20,992 bases of DNA from CAZLGO01 sp964559295 (GCA_964559295.1 CAZLGO010000025.1:1-20992), one strand, 5' to 3'; shown: positions 1 through 8,432, counted from the stretch's first letter. Numbers and translations: made by a program. The notes: generated by a model not told the origin, from the letters alone.

Positions 1-270
1 ATGTGTACCAGATGTGGTGCATGTGCCACAGTATGCCCCAACGATGCATTAACTCTTACAGAAATTGACAAAACAATAGACGGCGAGATAGTAAGAAGAA
101 AAAGAATTCAGTACAATCCAACGAAGTGTCAGCAGTGTGGAACCTGTGTTGAGGTTTGTCCGTATGACATGCTGAAACTCACAGAAGAGAAGGTACCTCT
201 TAAAGGGTTCTGTGTACTCTGTGATGAGTGTATCCCAGCCTGTCCAAACAACGCACTAACTCTCGAGTAA
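1..270 (+). CDS. Multi-cluster [4Fe-4S] ferredoxin (probably 5'-truncated)
   Basis: An electron-transfer iron-sulfur protein, presumably cytoplasmic or bound to a redox complex. In the 89 visible residues there are three CxxCxxCxxxCP motifs, with cysteines at 2/5/8/12, 43/46/49/53 and 71/74/77/81, enough for about three cubane clusters. The first cysteine is the second residue and the window begins exactly at the ATG, so an N-terminal part, with possibly more clusters and the real start, is probably missing. It could be the end of a methanogen-type polyferredoxin or a subunit of a hydrogenase or heterodisulfide-reductase system; the partner cannot be read from this window. Its last 15 bases overlap, tail to tail, the end of the cooT-like gene on the other strand. 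Confidence 0.85.
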   Translation: MCTRCGACATVCPNDALTLTEIDKTIDGEIVRRKRIQYNPTKCQQCGTCVEVCPYDMLKLTEEKVPLKGFCVLCDECIPACPNNALTLE

Positions 271-432
271 AATTCGATGTTTCTCAAGGTCGATCTCGAC
301 CACTTTCCCCTTTAATTTCCTTTTTTTGTTTAGAATGTCTACAAGTTCTATTTCTTCATTATCGATCTTGATGGATATCACATCTTCCATGATTTTTTCG
401 CCTTTTGTTGAGTAAACTGTTGATTCGCACAT
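256..432 (-). CDS. CooT-like small nickel-binding protein
   Basis: A 58-residue protein starting MCESTVYS with the later stretch EKIMEDVISIKIDNEE. This matches the CooT family, small beta-barrel dimers known from Rhodospirillum rubrum to bind nickel through Cys2 and to help nickel delivery to carbon monoxide dehydrogenase. Cys2 is present, followed by the family's short beta-strand pattern and a basic linker (NKKRKLKGKVVEID). A strong Shine-Dalgarno site, GAGGTGATC, lies just before the ATG. The gene starts 31 bases after the pyrC stop on the same strand, so it is probably co-transcribed with pyrC, and its last 15 bases overlap the ferredoxin gene. Family membership is from my reading of the sequence; CODH maturation is inferred from the family, since no CODH gene is in the window. 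Archaeal members may serve another nickel enzyme or have an RNA-related role. Confidence 0.82.
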   Translation of the reverse strand: MCESTVYSTKGEKIMEDVISIKIDNEEIELVDILNKKRKLKGKVVEIDLEKHRILLES

Positions 433-463
433 TTAGATCACCTCAGGATTTCTGGTATGTTTT

Positions 464-1747
464 TTAATCGTAAATAAACCTTCCCTTATTTTCAAATACT
501 TCTCCTTCTTCCATAACAACGTTTCCTCTAACTATGGTCATAACAGGCATACCTTTAACCTTCCATCCTTCAAATGGAGAATATTTAGCTTTAGAGCGGA
601 AATCTCCAGATTTTATGATACCTTCTTTTTTCATATCAACAACAACGAAATCTGCGTCCATGCCTTCCCCTATAAAGCCCTTTTGTCTGATTTTGAAAAT
701 CTTTGATGGATTTTCACACAAAAGTCTTTTTATACCATCAAGGGTCATTTTATTTTTATTTATCTGGGTTAAAAGCAGTGGAAGGGTATTCTCAAGGTTT
801 GGAATTCCAGGCGGTGCATTCCAGATGTCCTGTTTTTTTTCAGGTATCGTATGTGGGGCATGATCGGTCCCCATGATGTCTATACCATCCAAATCAGAAA
901 CTTCTATCTTATCTTTGATGTCTCGAAGAGGAGGGTTAGTTTTTGCAAGATTTCCCATCTTTCTAAGGTAACCTGAATCTAAAAATAGGTGATGAGGAGT
1001 AACTTCGGATGTAACATTGCATCCCCAACTTTTAGCATGATTTATAAGCTCAAGAGATCTTTTTGTACTGACATGGCATATATGAACCGCCACATTAAAA
1101 TATGTTGCCATGGAAATGGCTGTTGATATTGCAACAGTTTCTGCAAGGGGTGGTCGTGCTTTTGCATAGATTTCGGGATTTAATTGGTCTTTTGTCCTTT
1201 CTTTATCTGTGCAGTGTCTTGTAATACTAATATCTTCAGCATGTAACGAAATCAACTGCTTATCAAGCTTTGAAATTTCCCTAAAGGCATCCATCAAAAA
1301 TCCATTATCAACCAGATCCATGTATATTTTAAAAGAAACTGGTTTAAGTTCTGCTATTTCTTTTATTTGTTTGATATCATCCACACCAGCATGCAGCCCA
1401 AAGTCAACTATGCTTTTTTTTCTTGCGATTTTAAACTTCTTGATGAAAGCCTTTGGAGTTGTGGTTGGAGGGTTTGTATTTGGCATATCAATTACAGTTG
1501 TAAATCCTCCGCAGGCTGCTGCCATTGTCCCTGTCTTGAAATCTTCTTTGTGTGTGATACCAGGATCTCTTAGGTGTGTATGGGCATCAATTAAACCAGG
1601 AAATACTACATTTCCCCCAATATCTATCGTTTTTTCACTTTTTATGGGAGTTTTTTTTATAGAAATTATCTTACCATTTTCAATTCCTATGGAACATTCC
1701 ATTTTTTTTGGAGCAATTTTGCAGTTTAAAAGACACAGATCAGCCAT
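464..1747 (-). CDS. pyrC: Dihydroorotase
   Basis: Third step of pyrimidine synthesis: reversible cyclisation of carbamoyl-aspartate to dihydroorotate in the cytoplasm. The 427-residue length is typical of the long (class I) enzymes of the amidohydrolase superfamily. Visible metal and substrate motifs are DAHTHLRDPG (54-63, first two metal histidines), a lysine in SFKIYMD (Lys140, probable carboxylated bridge), SLHAED (His169), VHICHVST (His223/His225) and GTDHAPHT (Asp295, catalytic base). The ATG is preceded by a GGTGT Shine-Dalgarno-like site and an AT-rich TATA-like stretch farther up. The cooT-like gene follows 31 bases downstream. Allantoinase or hydantoinase are relatives, but the arginine after the HTH motif (HTHLRDPG) favours dihydroorotase. 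Confidence 0.93.
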   Translation of the reverse strand: MADLCLLNCKIAPKKMECSIGIENGKIISIKKTPIKSEKTIDIGGNVVFPGLIDAHTHLRDPGITHKEDFKTGTMAAACGGFTTVIDMPNTNPPTTTPKAFIKKFKIARKKSIVDFGLHAGVDDIKQIKEIAELKPVSFKIYMDLVDNGFLMDAFREISKLDKQLISLHAEDISITRHCTDKERTKDQLNPEIYAKARPPLAETVAISTAISMATYFNVAVHICHVSTKRSLELINHAKSWGCNVTSEVTPHHLFLDSGYLRKMGNLAKTNPPLRDIKDKIEVSDLDGIDIMGTDHAPHTIPEKKQDIWNAPPGIPNLENTLPLLLTQINKNKMTLDGIKRLLCENPSKIFKIRQKGFIGEGMDADFVVVDMKKEGIIKSGDFRSKAKYSPFEGWKVKGMPVMTIVRGNVVMEEGEVFENKGRFIYD

Positions 1748-1778
1748 TTTTACACCGCTGATTTTATATTTCTACTAA

Positions 1779-1790
1779 TTTTAATATAAT
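1779..1790 (-). promoter_or_regulatory. Possible TATA box for pyrC
   Basis: On the minus strand this reads as an AT-only run resembling ATTATATTAAAA, centred about 38 bases before the pyrC ATG. Transcription would start roughly 13 bases before the ATG, leaving room for the GGTGT ribosome site at about 1754-1758. The surrounding DNA is AT-rich, so this is only a plausible position. Confidence 0.35.
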
Positions 1791-2125
1791 CATTTTTCGA
1801 TCTCGGGGATATTTCGATTCCAAGTATCAAATCTACAACAGTCTAAATAATGAAAATAACTTAAAAATCGAAAATCAGTGTTTTACTTACATGAAAACTG
1901 TTGATGATCACATCGAAGTTTGCATTTTCTTTATCAAAGTCCTCAAGAGATATCCTGGTACAAAATATTGTATAAAAAGCCATTTTTCTCCATCATAAGC
2001 TTCGAAATTGTTGTCTGATTTGGGTTTAATCATAGCCCTGATGGTAGAACCACTAACAGGGAAATAACCAGATTTTTATGGGCGATATGAGTTTTCAATT
2101 TTAGCAGCGTATTTGATCGGATAAT
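1791..2125. other. Intergenic stretch without a convincing gene
   Basis: Between the divergent pyrC and nucleotidyltransferase genes there are about 440 bases, much more than elsewhere in this compact window. The longest reading I find is 41 codons on the minus strand, 2033 to 1908, containing NNFEAYDGEKWLFIQYF; the same frame stays open upstream without an ATG to about 2080. An overlapping minus-strand reading (MAFYTIFCTRISLEDF) lies in another frame. The amino-acid texture of the first looks protein-like, so this may be a decayed gene, but I cannot name a family. I see no tRNA fold, inverted repeat or array. Confidence 0.4.
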
Positions 2126-2133
2126 TTTAAATA
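2126..2133 (+). promoter_or_regulatory. Likely TATA box for the nucleotidyltransferase-FKBP pair
   Basis: The octamer TTTAAATA is a good archaeal TATA match. Initiation about 25 bases downstream would leave a leader of about 25-30 bases before the ATG at 2185. That leader has no clear Shine-Dalgarno site. Confidence 0.45.
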
Positions 2134-2184
2134 AATCTCTTGATCAAGGGAAATGATTTATCTTAAGATATAGATAATAAAATC

Positions 2185-3285
2185 ATGCTCGAAAGAGAGG
2201 ATTTTGTAAAGAGCTTTCTTAGAAGGGATCGGAGACTTTTGATTGAAGATTCAATGAAAGAACCAAAGTTTAGAAAGCATGAAAGCGAAGTTAAGATAAT
2301 CGCAGACTTTACGGAATACTCCCCACTTCATATAGGACACAGACATTGCATGATCAAAGCAAAAAAGAGAGTTCCAGAGGGTATATTTGTTGCAGTGGTT
2401 CCAGGACCGTTTGAGCGAAGTGGGAGAGGTCTGCCTTACATCATGACCCGTCATGCAAGAGCAGATGCAGCAATTGCTGTTGGTGCAGATGTGGTGATTG
2501 AAGGACCTCCTATGGGGATCATGGGCTCTGGTCAATATTCATTATGTCTTGCCAAGATTTTTAAAGCCTTAGATGCCGATTACATTCCAAGGGGCTACAA
2601 ACCAATAGATAGCTTTGATGGGATACTTCGCAGAATATCGGATGGCATGGGAGTTGCTCCAAAGCCCTATAAAATCATTGATATGGATACAAGAGAAGTT
2701 TTGATGAAGGGAAAGCTTCATGAGGATAATTATGTTATTGTATCTCTTTCAAAATCTCTTAAAAAGATTGGATTTGAATTTAAAAATAAATTCATATTCG
2801 TAAAACGTATTGAGGGTGTAAGTGGCACCAAAATTAGAGAATCCATTTTGCAGGGGGATTTTAAATCCATTGAGGATATGTTGCCTCATGAGACTATCGA
2901 AGTTTTAAAAAGAGAAATAAGGGAGGGTAAAGCTCCCTTAAATAACATACGAGACCAAGAGGGTATAATCGAACTTGTAAATGAAAGTACCCTTGAATAT
3001 CTAAAATCACTTGCACTTATGGACGATAGAACTGCAAGAAATCTTGTTGATAGAAGACCATTTGAAAGCGTCAAGGAGATTGAGAGGTGCATTTCATGGG
3101 GATTTAGTAAACACTACAAGCAAAGAATTTTATCTTCTCTTGAGGCAAGAATAGATAAAGATACAGTATCCAAATATATAGAGAATTATCCATCTGTTAT
3201 TCGCATACTAAACTTTAAGAGCGAAGATGTTCTAAAAAAGTTTGAAGATAGAATACCACACAGGAGGCTAGAGATATGGCAGTAA
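2185..3285 (+). CDS. HIGH-motif nucleotidyltransferase, TmcAL-like (COG1323-type)
   Basis: A 366-residue predicted nucleotidyltransferase of the HIGH superfamily. The nucleotide-binding signature EYSPLHIGH (44-52) resembles the EYNPFHNGH of bacterial TmcAL (tRNA-Met cytidine acetate ligase), and SGTKIRES (213-220) matches the family's second ATP-binding site. The C-terminal 110 residues are helical, with a helix-hairpin-helix-like stretch near 275-310, which could suggest a nucleic-acid substrate. Archaea are known to make ac4C in tRNA with TmcA-type acetyltransferases, so the true substrate of this archaeal branch is open. The gene overlaps the FKBP start by 10 bases, so the two are translationally coupled. 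There is no strong ribosome site at the chosen ATG; the conserved region begins about 35 residues in, so a later start is possible but no good alternative is evident. Confidence 0.75.
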   Translation: MLEREDFVKSFLRRDRRLLIEDSMKEPKFRKHESEVKIIADFTEYSPLHIGHRHCMIKAKKRVPEGIFVAVVPGPFERSGRGLPYIMTRHARADAAIAVGADVVIEGPPMGIMGSGQYSLCLAKIFKALDADYIPRGYKPIDSFDGILRRISDGMGVAPKPYKIIDMDTREVLMKGKLHEDNYVIVSLSKSLKKIGFEFKNKFIFVKRIEGVSGTKIRESILQGDFKSIEDMLPHETIEVLKREIREGKAPLNNIRDQEGIIELVNESTLEYLKSLALMDDRTARNLVDRRPFESVKEIERCISWGFSKHYKQRILSSLEARIDKDTVSKYIENYPSVIRILNFKSEDVLKKFEDRIPHRRLEIWQ

Positions 3286-3995
3286 AGAAAGGAGATTTTG
3301 TAAGAGTTGAATACACAGGAAAAATCCACGATACTGGTGAGATCTTTGATACAACCAACCAGGAGCTTGCCAGAGAATCGGAAATCTATGTTGAGAATAA
3401 AAAATACGGTGCAATTCCAATAGTTGTAGGAGCAGGACATTTATTAAAAGGTCTTGATAAGGCATTGGTTGGTATGGAAGAATCTGAAAAAAAAGCGGTT
3501 GATATAGCACCAGAAGATGGGTTTGGTATAAGGGATCCAAAACTCATACAGCTTATCCCAATTCGCGAGTTTCACAAACAAAACATAAAGCCTGAGGTAG
3601 GCATGAAGATAACTTTAGATGGAAATCCAGCCAGAATTCAAAGTGTAAGTGGTGGAAGAGTAAGGGTGGACTTTAATCATGAGCTCGCTGGAAAGACGCT
3701 ACAATATGAAATCGAGGTTAAAGAAGTAATAAAAGACGATATAGAAAAAATCCGCGGGATTATAGAACTCCATTATCCTAATCCAAACATAGAACCTGGA
3801 AAACACCAAATAAAAATCGAAGATGGAAAAGCAATTATATACCTTGATGATTTGGCTAAGTTCGACAACAAAATAACACTTGTTAAGTTTAGAATCGCAA
3901 GGGAAATCTGGGATAATTTGGGAATCAACAGGGTTGAATTTGTGGATGTTTTTGAAAAGAAGGTGAAAGAAGAGGAGAAAGCTGGAGAAAAATAA
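3276..3995 (+). CDS. Long-type FKBP peptidyl-prolyl cis-trans isomerase (SlyD-like)
   Basis: Catalyses cis-trans isomerisation at proline bonds and usually has chaperone activity, in the cytoplasm. The N-terminal FKBP core is recognisable from VRVEYTGKI, the GEIFDTT motif, VVGAGHLLKGLDKALVGM and the EDGFG segment that opens the chaperone-type insert (about residues 85-140). A C-terminal domain of about 85 residues follows, ending in the charged tail KKVKEEEKAGEK. The 239-residue length fits the long archaeal FKBP class (about 26 kDa) rather than the short 17-kDa class. A GGAGG ribosome site at 3263-3267 sits 8 bases before the ATG, inside the end of the upstream gene. The methanogen long-type proteins are reported to have chaperone function with weak isomerase activity; whether that holds here is inference. 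Confidence 0.92.
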   Translation: MAVKKGDFVRVEYTGKIHDTGEIFDTTNQELARESEIYVENKKYGAIPIVVGAGHLLKGLDKALVGMEESEKKAVDIAPEDGFGIRDPKLIQLIPIREFHKQNIKPEVGMKITLDGNPARIQSVSGGRVRVDFNHELAGKTLQYEIEVKEVIKDDIEKIRGIIELHYPNPNIEPGKHQIKIEDGKAIIYLDDLAKFDNKITLVKFRIAREIWDNLGINRVEFVDVFEKKVKEEEKAGEK

Positions 3996-3998
3996 ATA

Positions 3999-4017
3999 CT
4001 TTTTTAACACTTTTTAC
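3999..4017 (+). terminator. T-tract terminator after the FKBP gene
   Basis: Three bases after the FKBP stop come two T-runs (CTTTTTTAAC and ACTTTTTAC). Oligo-T tracts on the coding strand without a stem are the usual intrinsic archaeal terminator. The next gene faces the other way, so termination is expected here. Confidence 0.6.
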
Positions 4018-4114
4018 TATCCAATCAAAGATGTATCTGTTTTTTATTTGAAAGATGATCGAACTTTTTCTAAAATAACTCCCTCATTTATTAAATTTGA
4101 ATTATCTTTGGATT

Positions 4115-6751
4115 TTATATTCTTTCTTCGTATTCTAATTCCCCAAATACAATCTTAAATTCAGTTCCATGGCTTCTGTCAAGCTCTATTTCACCATCAA
4201 GCTGATCTACCAACTCAAACACAAGCTGCATCCCCAACGATTCTGTTTTTCTAAAGTCCAGATCCTCTGGAAAACCTACACCGTTGTCACCCACAACCAA
4301 CTCAATTCTATCATCAGTAGGGCGAAGATCTATTCTTATCTCTCCCTCTCTCCCATCTGGAAACGCATGTTTTATAGAATTGGTCAGAAGTTCATTTACA
4401 ATCAAACCCAATGGAATCGCTGTTTCAATGTTCAAGGAAACGTCCTCAACATTTATATTCAGCTTTATAAGGTTAGGATAAGCTGCATAGGTATACAATA
4501 GGTTTGATGATAGGCTTTTTATGTAATCTGCAAAATCAACTCTTGTCAGGTCTTTGGATTGGTATAGTTTTTCATGGACTCCTGCAATTGATTTTACACG
4601 AGCTTGACTTTCCATAAAAAGCTCAAAAGCTTCTTTATCTTTTATATATCTTGATTGGAGACTTAGAAGGCTTGATATTATCTGAAGATTGTTCTTGACT
4701 CTATGATGGATCTCTCGAAGAAGCACTTCTTTCTCTTTAAGCGACTGTTTGATCCTATCTTCAGCAAGCCTATGTTCTGTGATATCCAGAAGGGATGCTA
4801 AGGTCTTTTTTGTTCCCAGGATGATACCAACAGTTGCAAAGATGTTTTTGACATCGCCATGTTTATCAATAATCCTGAATTCATAATGTCTTGGTGCAGC
4901 TTCTGGATCGATTCTTCGCAGATTATAATACTCTGTCACTCCCTCAAGATCTTCATTTACCACAAATTCTGTCCAGCTTTTACCCTTTATTTCTTCTTTT
5001 GAATAGCCAGAAATTTTTTCGACTTCTGCGTTTGCCATTGATATTGTGGTATCTTCTTCTATGATTACTGTAGCTGTTCCAGTGTTTTCAAATAAGGACC
5101 TGTAGTAAGCTTCTGACTCTTTTAGAGCTTTCTCAGCTTTTTTACGATCATTAATTTCCCTTCGAAGCTTTTCGTTGATCCTTTTTAGCTCAGCTGTACG
5201 TTCTTCAACCAGTTCTTCAAGGTGTTCATGGTATTTTTTCAACTCATTTTCAGCCCGCTTACGCTCGGTTATATCACGGGCAACGCTAAGAATAAGTTTT
5301 CTGCCTTCTGATTCGATAACCTGAGCATGCACTTCTACTGGAAGTGAGGACTTATCCTTGCATAAGTTGACAGATTCAAAGATTGCTTGGCCTTTCTCCA
5401 TCAGCTCTTTAGTTCGAGGTTTTATAAGTTTTGCGTATTCTGGAACATTCAGATCATAGAGATTCATTTCCATCATTTCATCTTTGGTGTAGCCTCGTAG
5501 TTCATAGGCTTTTTTATTTAGATAAATAAAATTTCCATCAAGATCATGCAACATGATCGAATCGGTAGCAGCATCCAAAAGTTGAGCTTTTAACTTCAAT
5601 TCTTCTTCAATCCGCTTTCGCTCAATAATTTCAGCTTTTAATTCTTCGTTGGCTTTTGCAAGCTCTGATGTCCGTTGACGAACTCGTATCTCCAACTCGT
5701 CATGTGTCTGTTGCAACCGCTGGTACAGCCATTTGTTTTCATTTAATGTCAGAAACTGCCTGATGATTGCCAATACCATAATGCTAATCACGCCAAAGGC
5801 CAGGGTGGAAAATTTCATATGTAACTGGTAGTAATGACTCCAGATGAGCATGAAAAATGGAATAATCAGCCATAAGTATGGTAGATAAAGGGGCCAAATA
5901 ATTAGTTTGCGCGGGGTTTCAGATTCAGGAACAGATTGTGTCTCTTTGGGATCAGTAGGCTGGATAGTAATGGCTTGCAATACACCAGCCAAACCAGCCA
6001 AGAGGATAGCTACCACATAACCAATATCTGGCAAGGCACCACTTACATATATCCCTAAAAGGGATTGATAGCCAAAGAGAGAATCAGATACAATCATCAC
6101 CACGGCACTGCCTGCAAGAAGGAGTAATGGTCTCTGCGTCTGTACATCAAGTCTGTGGAAAATTATCATTAATAATGCCACTAACAGCACTAGGTCAAAG
6201 ACAGGGTAAGCGGCGGAAAGTATACGCGATAATAAGGGTTCTGCTATGCTTGTAGTAACGATAGGACCTATAAGGAAATTCCAAAAAACCAGCAGGGCAC
6301 CCAGCATCACGATACTCATATCAAGGATCATTTTGATCAATTCACGACGTTTTAGAGGCATAGCTGGTAAATGAAAAACGCCCAGGAGAAATAGAGGGTA
6401 ATAAGCCAAATAAAATCCATCGGCTACGGAAGGAAAAGGATTCTGGCGCAGAATGACTTCATAGATCATCCATGTAACGTCACCCAGTGCCCAAGACAAC
6501 TGTGCTAAGGCTAAAATGCCCCACGCAGCATAAAGGCGTCGTGAATGTCTCGCAGAACAATGTGCTGCGTAGAACAAAGAAGCAGCTGCTAATAGGCTTG
6601 CTATTGGCATGATCAAGTCGCTACCCATAACACGAAGCTGCTCGTCTTGAAGGAGGCTAATAACTGCCAGATAACTGATCAAGATAATAAAGGCGATGAT
6701 AACAGCATTGCGAAATGAAATATTTTTACCAAGCTTTTGAAACGTTTTCAT
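4115..6751 (-). CDS. Membrane-bound PAS sensor histidine kinase (HisKA_2 type)
   Basis: An 878-residue sensor kinase. In order: about ten hydrophobic membrane segments (13-333) with no large extracytoplasmic loop; a coiled coil (340-390); a PAS domain (388-498) ending in the DITERKRAE linker; a second coiled coil (500-548); a second PAS (548-660, ending DITEHRLAE); a HisKA_2 dimerisation domain with phospho-acceptor in REIHHRVKNNLQ (His682/683); and a GHKL ATPase with N-box NELLTNSIKHAF, G-box DNGVGFP, and later ESLGMQLV and HGTEFKI. Everything needed for activity appears intact. No receiver protein lies next to it, so it is an orphan kinase here. The signal is unknown; the membrane part resembles multi-helix integral sensors and is noticeably richer in G+C than the kinase half. 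The start has a GAGGATGT site just before the ATG. Acquisition from bacteria of the whole gene or its sensor part is plausible. Confidence 0.93.
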   Translation of the reverse strand: MKTFQKLGKNISFRNAVIIAFIILISYLAVISLLQDEQLRVMGSDLIMPIASLLAAASLFYAAHCSARHSRRLYAAWGILALAQLSWALGDVTWMIYEVILRQNPFPSVADGFYLAYYPLFLLGVFHLPAMPLKRRELIKMILDMSIVMLGALLVFWNFLIGPIVTTSIAEPLLSRILSAAYPVFDLVLLVALLMIIFHRLDVQTQRPLLLLAGSAVVMIVSDSLFGYQSLLGIYVSGALPDIGYVVAILLAGLAGVLQAITIQPTDPKETQSVPESETPRKLIIWPLYLPYLWLIIPFFMLIWSHYYQLHMKFSTLAFGVISIMVLAIIRQFLTLNENKWLYQRLQQTHDELEIRVRQRTSELAKANEELKAEIIERKRIEEELKLKAQLLDAATDSIMLHDLDGNFIYLNKKAYELRGYTKDEMMEMNLYDLNVPEYAKLIKPRTKELMEKGQAIFESVNLCKDKSSLPVEVHAQVIESEGRKLILSVARDITERKRAENELKKYHEHLEELVEERTAELKRINEKLRREINDRKKAEKALKESEAYYRSLFENTGTATVIIEEDTTISMANAEVEKISGYSKEEIKGKSWTEFVVNEDLEGVTEYYNLRRIDPEAAPRHYEFRIIDKHGDVKNIFATVGIILGTKKTLASLLDITEHRLAEDRIKQSLKEKEVLLREIHHRVKNNLQIISSLLSLQSRYIKDKEAFELFMESQARVKSIAGVHEKLYQSKDLTRVDFADYIKSLSSNLLYTYAAYPNLIKLNINVEDVSLNIETAIPLGLIVNELLTNSIKHAFPDGREGEIRIDLRPTDDRIELVVGDNGVGFPEDLDFRKTESLGMQLVFELVDQLDGEIELDRSHGTEFKIVFGELEYEERI

Positions 6752-6803
6752 ACATCCTCACTCCTAAGAGCAGTAGCAACTATATAGATTCCCTATAGAG
6801 GTG

Positions 6804-6812
6804 AAATAATTT
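6804..6812 (-). promoter_or_regulatory. Possible TATA box for the histidine kinase
   Basis: On the minus strand the AAATTATTT run lies about 55 bases before the kinase ATG, which would give a leader of about 30 bases carrying the GAGG ribosome site. A better-looking TATATAG at 6781-6787 is so close to the ATG that its transcript would lose that site, so I prefer this one only weakly. Confidence 0.3.
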
Positions 6813-6890
6813 GATAGTTTATGTAGTTTATCTTTATTAGTTCATGGATGTTCAACATCTTAAATTGATTTCTTTGGAAAGGGATATTTT

Positions 6891-6914
6891 AATAATAAAA
6901 AGGAAAATAAAAAA
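6891..6914 (-). terminator. T-rich terminator directly after serS
   Basis: Read on the minus strand, the bases immediately following the serS stop are TTTTTTATTTTCC and then TTTTTATTATT. This is a typical archaeal oligo-T terminator and would separate the cooC-pcc1-serS transcript from the histidine kinase gene downstream. Confidence 0.6.
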
Positions 6915-8432
6915 TCATGGCCAAGTCAAAAGCTTTGGCACCGAAACCTCCCTAAACCTTTTTTTGATTTCATCGGGCCAATTTTTGTTATCAAATCCTT
7001 TCTGGGCTAAAAATCCAAAAACCCACCTCGTAACTCCAATACCAGTGCATCCTGTCCATATCTTGTGGTTATGTGTTTCTCTTATAGAAAAGCCCTCAAC
7101 AAAATGGGTTCCATGCACATTGGCAGATACCACAGCCACACCTTTTTCTTGATTTGGTAGAGAAATTCTCATCTCTTTTTTGGGAATGTCAGGAAACTCA
7201 ATCCCCCGCTCTTCAACCTTCCTTCCCTCAAGATAGAATGGATCATCTCCTACTTCGGTGTACCACTCTAATTCCATTTCATCTGCAATTTTATGGGAAA
7301 TATCAACAGTTTCATCACGCAGTTTTTCTACTTCTTCTGGAGTACCGATCCATACCAGTTCTATACGCTGAAATTCATGGACTCGGTCGAGTCCCTTTGC
7401 TCCTCCAGCTTCCCAGCGGTAAGTCCAGCCGCTTCTGTCAAAGAATTTTATTGGAAGATCTTTCTCATCCACCACCTCATGGCTTAGAAATTCATAGAAA
7501 GGTTCACACTGCGCAGGAGCTAATACATAGGATGGATCCTTTAGGCCATCTTTTAAAAGGTCAATTGGCACTTCACGTTTTATCACAAGCTCATCTTTGA
7601 ATCTTTCAAATGTTTCAGGGTCTCTTTTTGGTGCACTACAATAATACATTCCCTCTGGAAGTCCCTCAAGGTATCTCATCTTCTGCATTATTGGAATTGG
7701 TATAAGCTTTGGAAAGAGGCATTCTACAAATCCCATTTTATATACAAGCTTCTCCATTAATATATCTTCTATCAGCCGGTGCAATGCTACCATTGGAGGT
7801 GCATAAAACCACTGTCCTCGTCCTGGAAACTTTTTAACCCATCCAAGTTTAGCTGCTTCTTCTGTAGCATCTCTTTCGAAAAGATACTTTCGTTTTTTGC
7901 TTCTTGCTATGATCTCGCCAGGTTTAGCCTTTGTCACTTTGACTGTAAGCTCTTCCTCACTCAGTTTCTGTATGAATTTTACAACCCTATCTACAACGTG
8001 CTTTCTAAGATCTCCCTCCTCCAAGTCCCTAAAGCTTATCTTTACCTTATCTTCCAGGATCTCAAATTCTGAGACATCAGGTATGTTACTTATTGAAAGC
8101 TTCTTTTCAGTAGGTATTTCAATTTCATAACGATCTACGTGGATCTTTCTTACACCTATACGATATTTAGGTCCCAAGATCTGCAAAAGTGGTTTTTTCA
8201 CACGAAGCAGTGCATCATGCGCCCTTGCATATCTTCCAGATTGGATCGTAAGGCTTAAAACATTTTCCTTTAAGTTCCATTCTGTTATTTTGGATGCCTC
8301 TTTTTTCTGAGCCTCTGGCACACCTTTTTGGAATAACTCTAAATTTGCATGATCTATGAATTTTTCTATGTCTTTGCAAGCTTCGCCTGCATCCTTACTA
8401 AATTTGATTTTTCCTTTCAGTGTAAATTTCAT
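6915..8432 (-). CDS. serS: Seryl-tRNA synthetase, methanogen type 2
   Basis: Charges tRNA-Ser (and tRNA-Sec where present) with serine. At 505 residues it is the rare methanogenic-type enzyme, not the common one of about 425 residues: it has an idiosyncratic N-terminal tRNA-binding domain (about 1-165) and a zinc-dependent class II core. The zinc ligands known from the Methanosarcina barkeri enzyme (Cys, Glu, Cys) correspond to Cys309 (APAQCEPF), Glu358 in motif 2 (FQRIELVW) and Cys462 in motif 3 (GCTGIGVTRW). The ATG overlaps the pcc1 stop (ATGA), with a GGTGAC site in the end of pcc1. This type is restricted to methanogenic and related archaea, so it is a good lineage marker. No second synthetase is present in the window. 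Confidence 0.96.
   Translation of the reverse strand: MKFTLKGKIKFSKDAGEACKDIEKFIDHANLELFQKGVPEAQKKEASKITEWNLKENVLSLTIQSGRYARAHDALLRVKKPLLQILGPKYRIGVRKIHVDRYEIEIPTEKKLSISNIPDVSEFEILEDKVKISFRDLEEGDLRKHVVDRVVKFIQKLSEEELTVKVTKAKPGEIIARSKKRKYLFERDATEEAAKLGWVKKFPGRGQWFYAPPMVALHRLIEDILMEKLVYKMGFVECLFPKLIPIPIMQKMRYLEGLPEGMYYCSAPKRDPETFERFKDELVIKREVPIDLLKDGLKDPSYVLAPAQCEPFYEFLSHEVVDEKDLPIKFFDRSGWTYRWEAGGAKGLDRVHEFQRIELVWIGTPEEVEKLRDETVDISHKIADEMELEWYTEVGDDPFYLEGRKVEERGIEFPDIPKKEMRISLPNQEKGVAVVSANVHGTHFVEGFSIRETHNHKIWTGCTGIGVTRWVFGFLAQKGFDNKNWPDEIKKRFREVSVPKLLTWP

Noticed and set aside
1209..1778. 189-residue open frame on the plus strand opposite pyrC
   Set aside because: It is antisense to a well-supported dihydroorotase with all catalytic motifs; the translation shows no family features.
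7154..7600. 148-residue plus-strand frame opposite serS
   Set aside because: Antisense to the catalytic core of the seryl-tRNA synthetase; composition rich in Leu, Gln and His as expected from the opposite strand.
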